In this document: piece by piece, positions 20,634 to 33,324 of the stretch | Numbering within the stretch: position 1 is the first letter of the stretch | Layout of the letters: each line of letters opens with the position of its first letter | Notes under the pieces: model-generated | Told to the model about the DNA's origin: nothing | The model's input: the letters and a program-made list of their open reading frames with translations, nothing else | The model's database searches: none | Made by a program: the position numbers and the translations under genes | Assembly: GCA_029959085.1 (NCBI GenBank) | Contig: JARWIR010000015.1 | Location: 7,315,017-7,379,016 of the forward strand | DNA: 64,000 bases | Reading direction: 5' to 3' | Origin: Nemophila menziesii | Lineage: Eukaryota > Streptophyta > Magnoliopsida > Boraginales > Hydrophyllaceae

Positions 20634-22927
20634 TTAATTACTATTTTCGGCGATTGAACCCTCCGGTCTAGCCGGGTTTCGTATGTACTCCTTTAATTTC
20701 TTTAGATACCGCTCAAACGGGTACATCCAACGCATCTGAACTGGTCCCCCTAACAAAGCTTTGTCATATAAGTGTATAACCAGGTGAATCTTTATATCGA
20801 AAAACGCGGGAGGCAAAATCATTTCCAATATACACATAACTTCAACCACTTTCACCTTCCCCTTTTATAACTCTTTCCTACTCAGATTTTTATTACACAC
20901 AACTCTACACACGTTAGCTAGCCCAATAATCGCATCACTAATCGCTTTGTCTACGAAATGCCCTGGGATACTAGTCACGAATAGATACTGCATCATCACG
21001 TGACAGTCGTGAGATTTCATTCCTATAATCTTGCCCAAGTCACTTTGAACATTATTTCTCAAACTCAATGCAAAGCCATCATGAAACTTATGTGCCTTCA
21101 ATCAGTCAAGAAATATTTTCCTCTTTTCCGTTGATAACGTATAATAAGCTCGATTCAGTATTTGTTTACCGCCTCTCGATGTTAACCACAATTCTTTCCT
21201 CATGTTCATTTTCTCAAGATCCATTCTCGCTTTCACGTTGTCTTTGTTAACTTTCCCATCAAGACCTATAACTGTGCCGAGAAGAGCATCACACACGTTT
21301 TTCTCACAATGCATGACATCAATGTTATGTTTCAACAAATTTTTGGACCAATAAGGTAAACGATAAAAGATACTCTTTTTCTTCCAATTAAATAGACGTG
21401 GACCAGTTTTCCTCACGATCTTTCCCCCAAAATCCTTGTGTTTACCGGGAAACACAATAGGAAGCCCATCTAACTGTGTCTGAATATCGGCATGACTATA
21501 TTTCTTCGGTGGGCCTCAATGATCAGATTTCTTGTAAAAAACCCTTTCGCTTCTAAATCGTTGCCCGGTAGGTAACCAACGTCTATGTCGAAGTAAGAAA
21601 CTCCTTTCTTTACACTCAATGACGTAGTACAATCCATGCATTCTGGACAAGCTTTGTAGCCTTGACTTAACCATCCCGAAGTGTACGACCTAGCGGGGAA
21701 ATCATTAGTCGTAGACAACAAACAATCCTGCATGGTAAACTCTTCCTTCTTGTGGGCATCATACGTAAGAATCTCTTTATCCCACAACTCATCCAACTCA
21801 TATATAACAGGTCGAAGAACGACGTCCATGTCCTTGCCGGGTAAACGGGGTCCAGGAATCAACAAACAAAGCTGGAATGTCGTCTCCTTCATACAATCCC
21901 ACGGTGGTAAGTTGTAGACGGTCAATATAACCGGCCACATGCTGTACGAGTTATTCTGCATATAGAAAGGGAAAAAACCATCGATACCCAAACCCAAGAA
22001 CACATTCCGAGGTTCACTAGCAAACTCAGGATGTAACTGAACAAATCTCTTCCAACTATCGCCATCAACCGGATGACGCAACAAATCTCAATCTTTACTC
22101 TTCCTAGTTCGGTGCCATATCATGTTTTCTGCAGTGTGTCTCGAAGCATAAAGTCGCTGCAGCCTAGGGGAAATCGGGAAATATCAGAGTTTCTTATGCG
22201 CTACTTTTTTACCCTTCTTCGGGTCCCATCTGGATTCACTACATACTGGACACTTTTCGAGGGAGACATTCTCCTTGTAAAATAAAGCACAATTGTTCAC
22301 GCAAACATTGATGGTATTGTAACCCATACCTAAACTTTTTAACTTTTTGTTGCACGCCTCGTATAACTCGGGCAAGTTATGAGGTTTGGGCAACACACGA
22401 CACAGAAGATCAAGCAACTCGGTGAAAGACGTGTTAGTCCACTTGTTCTTCACATTCACGTGCATTAGCTTCGCAATGAAATTTAATGAACTAATTACTG
22501 CACAACCAGGATATAACTTGGTGTCTAATTCGAAAAAAATTGTTTCGAATTTGCCACGTGCTGTACTGTTCGAGTCTATCATCTCGGTGTCACAAGAATG
22601 ACCACCACCCTAATAATTAGGTCTAAAATCTTCGTAGACATCCAACATTTCATTTTCTTCATATCGAGTCTCGGGAATTTCCTCGCCCTCACCATGCTTT
22701 GTCCAAATCTCATACGTGGACAAAAACACAAATTGTAAAAGATGTGACCTAACTTTGACCACTTTATACCGACGATAATTCGAACACTCATTACACGGAA
22801 AAAAAATTTCTTCATCAGGAGGTTTATTTTTTTGAGTAAAAATGAGAAATGCTTCTATCCCTTTAATAAATTCATGCGAAACTTTATGAGCGGAACCAAT
22901 CCAACTTTTATCAATACCCGAAGCCAT
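20634..22927 (-). pseudogene. tnp2: CACTA (En/Spm) tnp2-type transposase pseudogene, unit 2
   Basis: Minus-strand start at 22927 (MASGIDKSWIG). The transposase-associated domain is readable to a premature TAG at about 22613 (after EDFRPNY), a codon that is GAG in unit 1. The Tnp2 core continues in pieces: ARGKFETIFFELD, KPHNLPELYEAC, KKGKKVAHKKL, then LRHPVDGDSWKRF, LPPWDCMKETTFQLCLL and ACPECMDC. A frame break near 21590 precedes RRWLPTG-type sequence. DUF4218 follows (GMKSHDCHVMMQ; MRWMYPFERYLKKLKEYIRN) and ends in a stop at 20634, short of the usual domain end. No DUF4216 or 3' terminus is seen. Confidence 0.88.
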
Positions 22928-22977
22928 AATCAACTACTCCAATATACAACATAAATGTCTCACAAATAAAATGAAAA

Positions 22978-23330
22978 ACAAATTATTACATCACCAAATA
23001 AATACATAATAATAAAATGAAAAGGAAAATTATTACATTACCAATTACATACATGAATAAAAAAATTATTACATCACCAATTAAATACATGAGTATAAAA
23101 TGAAAAAAATCTATTACATCACCAATTAAATAAATAAATATAAAATGAAAAAAATTATTACATCACCAATTAAATAAATAAATATAATATTAAGAGCACA
23201 CAAAATATTACATCACCAAATAAATGCATAAATATAAAATTTAAAAATATACAAAATATAACATCACCAAATAAATTGATAAATATAAAATTAAAAGCAT
23301 ACAAAACATCTCTAAATAAATATATATCCT
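22978..23330. repeat. 45-bp minisatellite in CACTA leader, unit 2
   Basis: Seven to eight imperfect copies of the ATTACATCACCAAATAAATA unit; one copy is shortened (near 23060). Confidence 0.75.
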
Positions 23331-23351
23331 ATTTATGCATTTATGTCTCAT

Positions 23352-23396
<45 letters not shown>

Positions 23397-23432
23397 ATAT
23401 AAAATTATAAGATGATTAGGGATATATACATA

Positions 23433-23766
23433 GTGATACTATATATTTAGCATTAACTATACAATTGTAATCAAATAAGAAAAGGTTGAAAAAAATACCT
23501 ACTTTTGGGCAAATTTAGAATGAGAAATTGATAATTGAGGAGGTCCGACGTTGTTGTTTGACCCGGGAAAGCTTTCCCACGTGTTAAAATACCTAATAAG
23601 TGATACTATTTACCATTAACTACACAATTTCTTGCAAATAAAAGAAATTTGAAAGAGTTTTATGGAACAAAAAATACCTACTGTTGGGCATATTTAGAAG
23701 GAAAAATTGATAATTGAGGCGGTCCCATGTTGATGATTGACCCGGGCAAGTTTTCCAAGTCTTGAT
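23433..23766 (-). repeat. Direct duplication of 167-bp CACTA leader segment, unit 2
   Basis: Copies at 23433-23599 and 23600-23766, same structure as in unit 1. Confidence 0.6.
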
Positions 23767-23892
23767 ATAATTTTTGATGATGAATTGTGGAAAAAAATTG
23801 GGAGAGTTTTGAGAGAAAGAAAGAGAAATTATTAAATAATGGTGTTTTGAGTATCTCAATTCGCAACTTGCTATAATAAATACGCTACCACT

Positions 23893-24236
23893 AATTGCGA
23901 CTACACAAGTAGTCGCCAAAGACTCAAAAGTAGTTGTTAGTAATAACTTCTAACGACTACTTTAAGTAGTCGTTAAATAATCCAACCTCTAGCGACTACA
24001 CATTGGCGGTGGGAAATTAATTAAAAAATAAAAAAACCCACTAGCGACTACTTCCTTAGTATTAACGACTACTTCTTGTAGTCGTTAAAAACAAAAATTA
24101 CTAACGACTACTGGGTAGTCGAGAAACATACCATGTAGTCATTAAAGACATGTAGTCGCTAGTGGTGCTTGTCTTTAGCGACTACATCGCGTAGTCGCGA
24201 AAAGTTTAGTCGCTAGAGGCTTGCGCTGTAGTAGTG
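23893..24236 (-). mobile_element. CACTA 5' subterminal repeats and terminus, unit 2
   Basis: Best preserved copy. AGCGACTAC / GTAGTCGCT repeats form clear hairpins, such as AACGACTACTTCTTGTAGTC. The terminus CACTACTACAGCGC starts at 24236 on the minus strand. Confidence 0.78.
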
Positions 24237-24761
24237 ATACTTTTGAATTAGAAAAAACAACACCTACTAAAATCAAATCAAAGAGCATATGATTCTTAGT
24301 TTGTAGTACAAATTCTATGTCAATAACACTCCTCCCTACATCAATGTGAAGTCGGTTAACGTTATATTGTTGATCTATGTATATAATTATTTTCTTCAAT
24401 CTTATCTCACTTGGTTGTTATGTTTTGTGTATTATTTTGTGATTCTTGGGTATCTATGAATTAAGCTTCAAAAATATGATTTTTTTTTCAAGATTTGAAT
24501 TAAGACAGTGATTTGGATAATGCAGTGAAAGCTTTTACTTGTTGGTATGGAGATGCAACTGAATAATTAAATATATCGTGAAGAGAAAAATGATTAAGGT
24601 TGATGATGTTGTCTTTCTGACAATTTTTTGAGAAAATACAGTGAACCTAAAAATGCTTAAGGTTGGGAAAACCAGCTATGTTTACTACTTAGAAATTCCT
24701 TGGAAATTCTCTTAATCAGGGAATATGATTCTTACATAACCTTATATGCAGTGGTGATGCA

Positions 24762-24899
24762 ATGGAGGAGCACATATACTTTGTTAGGGAAGGGGGTGCA
24801 CCACAAATAAATTTCCGACTTGATTGCAGCATAAGTCCTCATGAAATGCGAAAATTGCAAAGAAAGATTATGAAAATTAGGGGTGGGACAATAAGTTAA
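24762..24899 (+). CDS. Short open frame or exon of unknown function (45 codons), unit 2
   Basis: Begins MEEHIYFVREGGAPQINF. Differs from unit 3 by three silent and two replacement changes by my count. An acceptor-like TATATGCAG lies just upstream. Family not recognised. Confidence 0.3.
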   Translation: MEEHIYFVREGGAPQINFRLDCSISPHEMRKLQRKIMKIRGGTIS

Positions 24900-25650
24900 T
24901 AATATATGCTTTTTTATAGAGGTATATTATTTATTTTTTTATTTTCAAATGTAAGATCCAAAATGTCATGTGGCTCCAGCTTTTACAAGTGATGAGAAGA
25001 CAGGATATTTAACATAGCCTAATCAATTTTTTAGCAATATATGAACTTTTTAAATTAATTAAGATGCATGACTTAAATAATATACAGTATAGAGAATGAT
25101 TAAACATATACGATTATTGGTGAAATGAAGGTACTTCATCAAGTTTGACTATTTAATTGAGTTAACAAGTTTTTATATCGATGTTAAAATACTTACTAAA
25201 TTGGGTGTTAAGTTTGAAATCTGTGGAAATCCTTCTCAATATTAGAAACTATATAGAAATAGCTTCAAGAGTTATGTCAAGCATGTGATTTGGCATCTCA
25301 TGTGCAAAATGCTGATTCATTTATTTCCCATTTAAAGGTATATGCCTGAAATTGGTCCATCAAATTTTGCGATTTCTTTAAATATGAGATTATATTTTCT
25401 TGCATGATTATACTCTATTGGTTCGTATTATCTATACTAATTCACGTATTGTGTAAAAGATGGTAACTTTTAGTTTGGCAATGGGTGTGTTCGAATTGGA
25501 TTAGAGTAGTAAAAGCAAGTAATTAAGGATTAAAGATTATGTAGACAACTATTGAATACGCTAATAAAGAATGTCGTATATTTGTCATGTTTTTTGTCTA
25601 TAGATTGTAAAACCTCTGTTCTAACAAAGATGTAAGCACTCGTTAGGGTA

Positions 25651-25656
<6 letters not shown>

Positions 25657-25722
<66 letters not shown>
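25657..25722. repeat. (TA)n microsatellite
   Basis: Long TA run, short in unit 1 (about 6825-6850) and deleted in unit 3. Confidence 0.95.
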
Positions 25723-25727
<5 letters not shown>

Positions 25728-25829
25728 TTTGTTGCTTGACTTGTTTTACATTAGCGGTCACTAAATAATTTCTGCTCCCCAGTTTGTAAAATCTTGTGAA
25801 GGAAAAGTACACCTCTAATGTAGTAATAT

Positions 25830-25986
25830 GAGTGAGAGAGAGAGAAAGATATATATATATATATAGATAGAGAGAGAGAGAGATAGAGAGATAGGGAGAG
25901 GGAGAGGGAGAGAGGGAGGGAGGGAGGGAGGGAGGGAGGGAGGGAGGGAAGGGAGAGGGAGGGAGGGGGAGGGAGGGGGAGGGAGT

Positions 25987-26060
<74 letters not shown>

Positions 26061-26067
26061 GAGATTA
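25830..26067. repeat. GA/GGGA microsatellite, unit 2
   Basis: Longest of the three GA tracts, with interspersed TA and GGGA blocks. Confidence 0.95.
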
Positions 26068-26173
26068 GAGAGTTGTTGAAATGTAATTTTATTATATTTG
26101 CCGCTTTTATATATAGTTGTTCATATGTACATAACAATCATAATACTATATCGTTAAAAATGATTTACAGCTG

Positions 26174-26290
26174 TTAAATATATACAGAAGAAGTCATACA
26201 CTAACAAATTACTTAAATATATACAGAAGAAGTCATACACTAACAAATTACTTAAATATATACAGAAGAAGTCATACACTAACAAATTAC
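26174..26290. repeat. 39-bp unit in three tandem copies, unit 2
   Basis: Three exact or near-exact copies of a unit beginning TTAAATATATACAGAAGAAG. Units 1 (shortened) and 3 have one copy. Confidence 0.9.
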
Positions 26291-26616
26291 TGCTGGAGAA
26301 GTATGTTTAGTATTCTCCTTAACACTTCACTTTATGGAAGTTTGCATCATATAAGGTAACCAAAAACTGTAGCTTTAAGTCATTTAGTAAAAAGATAAGG
26401 CACTTGATCTTGGGTGGTATGTATGTATCTAAGCTTGAAAGATGTAAGGAGCAACGTGAAATCTATCAAAATAGTAGTCCACACCTAAAAGAGGGGAGTG
26501 ATAAGAGGCACTTTGAGATAATTCAGAAGATAGGCTAACCACATAAATTTTGCAATGATGTGAGTTATTGTCCTGTATCCAGTCTCAGTGTTCTTCTAAT
26601 GCAAAATAAATTATAT

Positions 26617-26790
26617 GATATTCTACAAAAGGTGATTATAATTTATGAAAAGAAAGACAACAAGTTAATCAATGATCTTGTTGTTTCTTTAGAACTCAAT
26701 ATGGAGAAGAAGAGAGATGCTAAAATAGAATTTTATTCAGCCTTGAATGCATATTTGTATATAAATTATGTTTTTAGTTATAGCTATTAA
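26617..26790 (+). pseudogene. Coding-like exon of unknown gene, unit 2
   Basis: Frame starting DILQKVIIIYEKKDNKLIND, with the stop moved downstream compared with units 1 and 3 (TAA changed to TAT after YIN). The acceptor-like TATAG of the other units is TATATG here. Function unknown. Confidence 0.28.
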
Positions 26791-27397
26791 ATGAAGATAC
26801 ATGACAACTAATATACTAACACAATGCAGTTATGTAACTGATTGATAGATGTAAAAGTATCTCGAGCCTTCCATTATGTGATACTAATTGAGTGCATAGA
26901 GTTCAGCTACTCATGGTTGAGATGTACAAATTGTAGGTTGTTGGAAATATATCATCACTATATTGTGGTCCGAAATATATCCTCACTATATTGTGGTCAG
27001 AGGAATTTATTATGTTTTTTATTTCGAGGTCCTAATTTGCAATTAAGATTTAATAGAGGTTAATTGGGCCGGTTATATGAGTTACCGAAAATCTTAAAGC
27101 CTATTATAGCTATAGCTAGGGTTTACGGTAGTCAACTGAAGGCCCATACATATATATATATCCCTTTATAGAAATCAAAGTTGTGTGGTGTATATTGTTT
27201 GTCGAAGTAGATTTGTGATTTTGGTAGCTGGAAAGGGAAAGAGAAGAAATTAAATATTATTTGCTTTTGAAGCGGTGCTAGAGAGAAGATCTGCGGAAAT
27301 ATGTCGAAATATAATACTCCATCAGTTGAGTTCTCAATCAGATAGAGTAAAGACATAAATTTGGTGGTGGACTTGAATTCAAGTCCATCAGATCAGT

Positions 27398-27598
27398 TTG
27401 GGGTTTTGTCCCTGTTGTAAAAGTTTTGTGAAAGGAAAAAGTCACAGTCCAAATCCAGCTCCAGCTCCAGCGTCTGCTCCAGCTCATGCTCCAGCGTCTG
27501 CTCCAGCTCCTGCTCCAGTTCTATCTGTTGCTCAGGTTCCAGTTCCTTCTACTTTCACAGGACCTTTAGGCTCCATTAACAATAATACATCATCCAAG
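27398..27598 (+). pseudogene. Pro/Ala-repeat exon-like frame, unit 2
   Basis: Longest version of the repeat exon (201 bp): GFCPCCKSFVKGKSHSPN, then an expanded Ala/Pro/Ser/His run, ending NNTSSK at a donor-like AAG/GTAGAAA. Function unknown. Confidence 0.35.
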
Positions 27599-28024
27599 GT
27601 AGAAAACTTATATATATTCTGCATATATCTTATTCTCAATCCATGGGATTTCAAATAGGAAATTAGCTATAATGGAAATTCTCCCTTCGTTGAAGGCTTT
27701 GATCAAGATGGACCATTTCGACAATATTCCCAATTTCGTTCGTTAACTCAAGACTTTTTGTAGTGTTAGTTTGTTAAAGCCTTAGATTGTATCAAAATAA
27801 GGGCATAAATTTACTGATGCACGAACTAAGTAAAAGGATATTCTTTCAATTTGTTTCTTTTAAGTTTTAGTTAAGTAATATGTTACATAACTCATGTGTT
27901 TATACTATTTGGTTATTTTGAAAATAAGACCAATAATTTATACGTAGATCACAAAATATAAATGTACATAAATTTTTAAGTATATAAATATTAATTCTTT
28001 TAGATAATATATAATTAATAGGGG

Positions 28025-28143
28025 CAAGACTTCCATCCTATATTGGATGGTCCAATATTCATAGCATATCTATTAATTATAATAAGAAAACACATATCAT
28101 TAGGTTAATTAGGTGACCATCCAATATTGGATGGAAGATTTTT
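28025..28143. mobile_element. Short foldback element, unit 2
   Basis: Same foldback as at 8911-9031, with the left arm CTTCCATCCTATATTGGATGG. Confidence 0.5.
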
Positions 28144-28288
28144 CCAAATCATAGAGTTCAAAAAAAAAAAATCAAAATATGAAATATAACTATTTTTATG
28201 ATTAACAATATACATCTTGTGTTTCTCTAAAAAAAATGTAATATTAAAAATTTATTTATTTTTCTATAAATTTAAAAACGTAAACACT

Positions 28289-28299
28289 AACCCTAACCC
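28289..28299 (+). promoter_or_regulatory. Telo-box-like motif, unit 2
   Basis: AACCCTAACCC, as at 9173. Confidence 0.3.
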
Positions 28300-28562
28300 G
28301 TCCATTTTAACTTTAAAGATAGGAATTCATCATTAAGGTCTTACGCCGCCACTATTTTATTACTATTTGATATCTCATTTTCTTCCAATCAATTCATATT
28401 CTTATCATTTCTCCTCCTTTTTTATAATGTTTCTTTAGTTTCCAATTTCGATTTCAAACAAGTGGATTCACTATCTTTTATGTCTCAGATCGATGGACAT
28501 TTCATTTCAATTTAAATGTATGTATTTCTTTATCTATTGTTATTTTTTGTGATAAACTTTAT

Positions 28563-29964
28563 ATGCTAATACAAATTGTTATACCTGCTACTGAAGACAA
28601 CAACGGACTCAATGTGCTCAGCGATTTTGCTTCAAGGTTGTCTGATGACCAGTCTTTGTTCGACTTTTATGCTTCTCAAGTAAGTCAATACAATCTCATC
28701 TAATTTTAAACATTCGACTTACCATTTCTCATGCTCTTCAGCTCTTCTGTTGGGCCTACAGATAGTCCATCTGTTTGGGCCCACCCCAGTAAGTGAAAAA
28801 AGAAAACCTGGGCGTCCAGCGAAGCCCAAGCCTGGTGTATCACCCCTACCAGCCCAATCCAGCCTTCGAACTCCAATTGTGGCCCAACCTACTCCTCCTA
28901 CTGCTCATGTGGGCCACCACATCCCTACCTAGACTGCTCCTGTGGGCCACCACATCCCAGCTACTGCTCCTCCGGTGGCCCACCAGATCCCTTGTAACTA
29001 ACTTTTTTATTTGGATTTTTCATTTTTGCAGGAAAGTGGAAAAAAAGTATAAATCCAAATGCGGGCGCTAAGAGAAATAAACAAGAGACCCATCGAAGGT
29101 CTAAATGGGTAGTACACAAGGTATGTGCGCTTTTTTTTTAAAATAATTTTGTGTCAGTCATCATGCATAATTCTCTGCTTCTAATATTTAGTTGGAGACA
29201 CTCAACTCAAGTTTAACTTATGATGACCTAAGTGCACGTGACCTCCTATAACTATTTTCTGGTATGTGATTTTGGCCATACACTGTAATAAACAATTCAA
29301 ACCTCCTTCAACTTGTTTTTTTTCCATTCGTTATTAACTAAGTAATGCCAATTTACTATTATACCCTTTCATATAATTACTTTTCATGACTTATTGTCTC
29401 CTTTTGGATCTCTCTTTAAAGACATCACCTTTTTAGAACAAATCTTCCTCGACTAGATTTTTCAATTAGATTTCCATACAAAACAAGCCTATTTGTGGTC
29501 CCATATAATTTTGATAGAACGTAATTTAGGTACTGTTGAATATTATTTTATGGTGTGTTGTGGCACCTATTGTTTTTAATAGTTGTGTAAAACTGCAATT
29601 AGGATTTTTGGTTATGATTTGGTATAAAGTTTATCAGATCTGGTGGTTCGGTGAAAAATACGTCAATAACTGTACATTTGTGTTGTTTTCAGATGCACGA
29701 AAGTGCAATTTTAAGGTTATTTTTTTATAATTTTTGTGCAGTTCTTTTATCCACGAGAAAATATAGTTTTTAGGTGTTTTATTATTTTTACCCAAAAAAA
29801 AGGTTCTTTGTTATTGCACATTTTTTGGTTCACGAAAGTGTTAAGGTGCTAATGTGAGTGCAGTCTTCAGGTGTTTTTATTACTCTTTGTGCAATCTTAA
29901 TTAACATTTCAAATATCAATTGTGAGTGTTAATGTGCTTATGTTCTCTAATTTTGCAGATATAA
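28563..29964 (+). pseudogene. AT-hook-like gene, decayed copy, unit 2
   Basis: Exon 1 (28563-28679) is intact. The 30-bp exon 2 of unit 1 is deleted, as in unit 3. Exon 3 (from 28762) keeps KRKPGRPAKPKPG but has a premature TAG at 28930 (CAG in unit 1). Unit 2 alone keeps an additional exon at 29032-29120, between TTTTTGCAG and GTATGTG, whose frame reads GKWKKSINPNAGAKRNKQ and ends KWVVHK. The last exon after TTTTGCAG gives Ile then a stop. The ancestral protein therefore probably ended in a Lys/Arg-rich tail. Confidence 0.4.
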
Positions 29965-31587
29965 TAGTGTGCTTTGAAGATCGTTGAAGTGAATCTGGTT
30001 TTGTGATTTTATGTTTGTTTATTGTTTATTGAAAAAGATTTGTCGGTTTTTTAATTTTGTGTGTTTTTTTTGGTAATGAATATGATGTAGTGGTTTTGTG
30101 ATTTTTTTCTTAGGTTTTGATGTTAAATTAAATGTTTGAATGACTGCAATATTGAAAGGTGGTGCATAAATTTTGGTCGAATGTACTTTTCTTTTTACTG
30201 AACTTAACTGTACAAAAAAGATGAAAAAGCAGTTCTCTGCACAAAAGTTTACCAAAAAACTAAATTATGTTTAATTCAAATTAGCACAATTACGCTAAGT
30301 TTAAATATTACTAAATACATCTTAACAGAGGCATCATACTTTAAGGTTGCCTTTTATTCAAAAAGGTCACCGAAATGAAAAGACACTCATGCCTAGGTAT
30401 ATTAAATATATCCATATTTGAGACACCATGAGAGTGAAGATGATTTGAATCATGTAGCATGTCAAATATTACAATATGGAATGTGGTATACCACAAATGA
30501 ATATCGAGAGTCGTGAGAATCAACTAGATTTTTGAAAAGATTTTATTCGACATAACCAATCCTTTCGTTTTACTAATTGCTACCTGTCAAGTTAAATTTA
30601 TGTTAACTCCATTATCTTTCTTGTTCAACATTAAGTGGACATCGTTGCCGATTGTGCGTGTTAACTGATCTTGAGTTCCTAATGCCTCTATTTAATCTTA
30701 TACTATAGGGATAATCTGGAATGATGCTGACTTGGTAAAAAAGAGGACTTATGTTCATATCAATACAAGATACAATGTTTAGCAAGCATTATTTACAAAT
30801 CTGATTTATAGAATATACTTAACAGGGCTCACTAAATTTGTTAGACTCTTTTTTTTTTGGTGAAAGAATATATATAAGATAAATATAAAGTACAAATAAT
30901 GAGTTCGGACCATGATGGTGGATTATAGTTTGTAAAACAGATATAGTCAGTGTGCTAATCGAAATTTTGAACAAACAAAAAATACTCATAGGATTGGAAA
31001 GGATTAAGAAGTCTACCATATAGATAAGTCCCTATGTAAGGATGGACATAAATGTTTTTTTTACCTTGAGGTACTCGTTAACCCAACACTTTTTGCTACC
31101 AATAATTTTGGAAATGAACAGCAAAATTTTTGTGCAGACTAATACTACTACATAGAAAAACATAGCCCTTTCTCTGAGCATGACTCTAATCGCACCCTCA
31201 ATTACTTACATTTAGAATTTAGAATAGATAATGATAAATTTCACATCTAGAGTTATGCTACATAATCAACTATATCGTACTATTCTAGGATATATTTCGC
31301 TTTTTTTGCATTCAACAAAATATTAACCAACAAAGACATAAAAATAAAATCTTGAAATCAACAAATACAAAATTGTTCATACATTTTCTTGAAGTAGATT
31401 TATATTATAATTAAATTAAATTCTATGTATCATTTTAATTTAAGCGCCCAATATTAGAAAGCAATAATTTTTAAGAATTTCTAACATATGATTATAATGA
31501 TAAATGATTATTTTATCTTTAATTAAGAATGTAATATAACATAAATTGTGAATCTTCAAAGTTTAACATAACGGTCTATTAGGTATA
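29965..31587. other. Non-coding interval
   Basis: No supported gene. Just after the gene, TGGTTTTGTGATTTT occurs twice about 100 bp apart, the pair between which unit 1 lost sequence. Confidence 0.5.
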
Positions 31588-31870
31588 CACTACAAAAAAG
31601 GTTTTCTTTAGCGGCAAAAAAAAAATTTGCTAGCTATTTATTTGCCGCAATAAGTTCGTGTATCTAAAGACATAATTTGTAGAAAATTATCTATTTTTGT
31701 CTTTATTAGCTTTATCTTTCGCGGCAAATATTGCCGCTAAATATATAATTAGAGGTCATTTTGGTGTTGCCGCAATAAATGTTGTCGTTAAAAATATCCT
31801 TAGAAACCATTTTAGTATTGCCGCAATATATATTGTCTCTAATGATACTATTTGTTGTAATGATAAAAGA
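31588..31870 (+). mobile_element. Second CACTA-like terminus, unit 2
   Basis: CACTACAAAAAAGG, then TTTAGCGGCAAA-type repeats, as in unit 1. Confidence 0.5.
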
Positions 31871-32374
31871 AAGTGTAGAAATGTAAAACTTCAATCATTA
31901 AAAAGAAAAAATATGTCCCCTAAATTTTATGTTCGCAAATCAACCAAAAGTTGATTTTACAAAAAAATAAATTAACCTTATTCTTGAACAAACAATTTTG
32001 AAAAACAATAATCAAACTTCTTGTATGTGTTATCTTTAGAAATATTGGCGTGATAGTTTAATAGCGTGAATTGTTATAGACAATGTAGAGGGTAATTAAG
32101 GATTTTTTTACAAAATAGTAGGCCAAGTTGTAAAATTAATAACAGTGATGTGAAAGTGGTCAAGTATCACAAAAAAACTAGTTTTTTAATAATTAGGCCA
32201 AAGATAATTAGAATTTCATGTTCAGGTAGGGGATGAACCTAAGTATTCATAAGGAGGACTTATATTTATATCAATACAAGATATAATTTTTAGAAAGCAT
32301 TATGTACAAATCTGATTTATAGTATATACTTAACATGGCTCACTGAATTTGGTAGATCTTTTTTTTCTTTGAAA

Positions 32375-32377
<3 letters not shown>

Positions 32378-32440
<63 letters not shown>
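32378..32440. repeat. (TA)n microsatellite
   Basis: TA run, short in unit 1 (about 13145) and medium in unit 3 (about 56430). Confidence 0.95.
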
Positions 32441-32443
<3 letters not shown>

Positions 32444-32465
32444 ATATAGTACAGATAATAAGTTC

Positions 32466-32765
32466 ACAAACGGCATACCTTGGATGGATTCCACAAATGG
32501 AAAAATGATGTGTAACTTCATCGCCGTGGCTATTAACCTCGTGTTCCCTTTGTCACTGTTCTTATATTGCACACGTGAAGAAATAGGTATGGGAGGCCGA
32601 TTCTCAATAACAACATCTTTCTTCGTTTTCTGAACTAACGGTGTCTTCTAAAGATTCTCTTTTACGATCACTGGCGCAATCACCTATTCTTCAACCTTCT
32701 CTACAATTTCTTCTACTTCTTTAGGCTTAGAGGTTGACCCCTTCACTTTCGTCAGTATAAAGGTT
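32466..32765 (-). pseudogene. Ty3/gypsy gag-protease linker fragment, unit 2
   Basis: Same fragment as 13185-13485, reading AMKLHIIFPFVESIQGMPFV. Followed downstream on its strand by the TA run. Confidence 0.5.
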
Positions 32766-33211
32766 ACATAATATTCAAAGATACATAGAAAATCCTACCT
32801 CGAAATGAAATACAATACAAACAAAGTGGTCAACAATGAGATGAAACAATATCAAGAGTCATGATAACCGACTAGATATTTGAAAAGATTTTATTAGATA
32901 TAACCAAACATTTGGTTTTACTAATTGCTGCCTTGTCAAGTAAAAATTATATCAACTCCCATTTCTTTTGCTTGTTCCAAAGTAAGTGGACATTATTATA
33001 TTAAAAATTCCTAATGCCCCTATTTGGGTCTTCTACAGCTCAAGGAAAGTCTTGAGTGATGCTGACTTGGTAAAAGAGACGACTTATATTCCTATCTATA
33101 CAAGATATAATGTTTAAGTATGCATTATGTACAAATTAAGTCTGATTTCTAGTATACACTTAACAAGAGCTAACTGATTTTGTTAAATTTTTTTCTTATT
33201 TGTTGGTGAAA

Positions 33212-33212
<1 letters not shown>

Positions 33213-33281
<69 letters not shown>
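33213..33281. repeat. (TA)n microsatellite at the MITE empty site
   Basis: TA run at the place where unit 1 carries the 175-bp MITE. Shows the site without the insertion. Confidence 0.9.
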
Positions 33282-33282
<1 letters not shown>

Positions 33283-33324
33283 ATAACGGTGGGTTATCAA
33301 GCTTAAAAATCTTGACTAACTGGG

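Noticed and set aside
25751..26137. Long minus-strand Ser/Leu-rich frame
   Set aside because: Translation of the GA microsatellite; no protein meaning.
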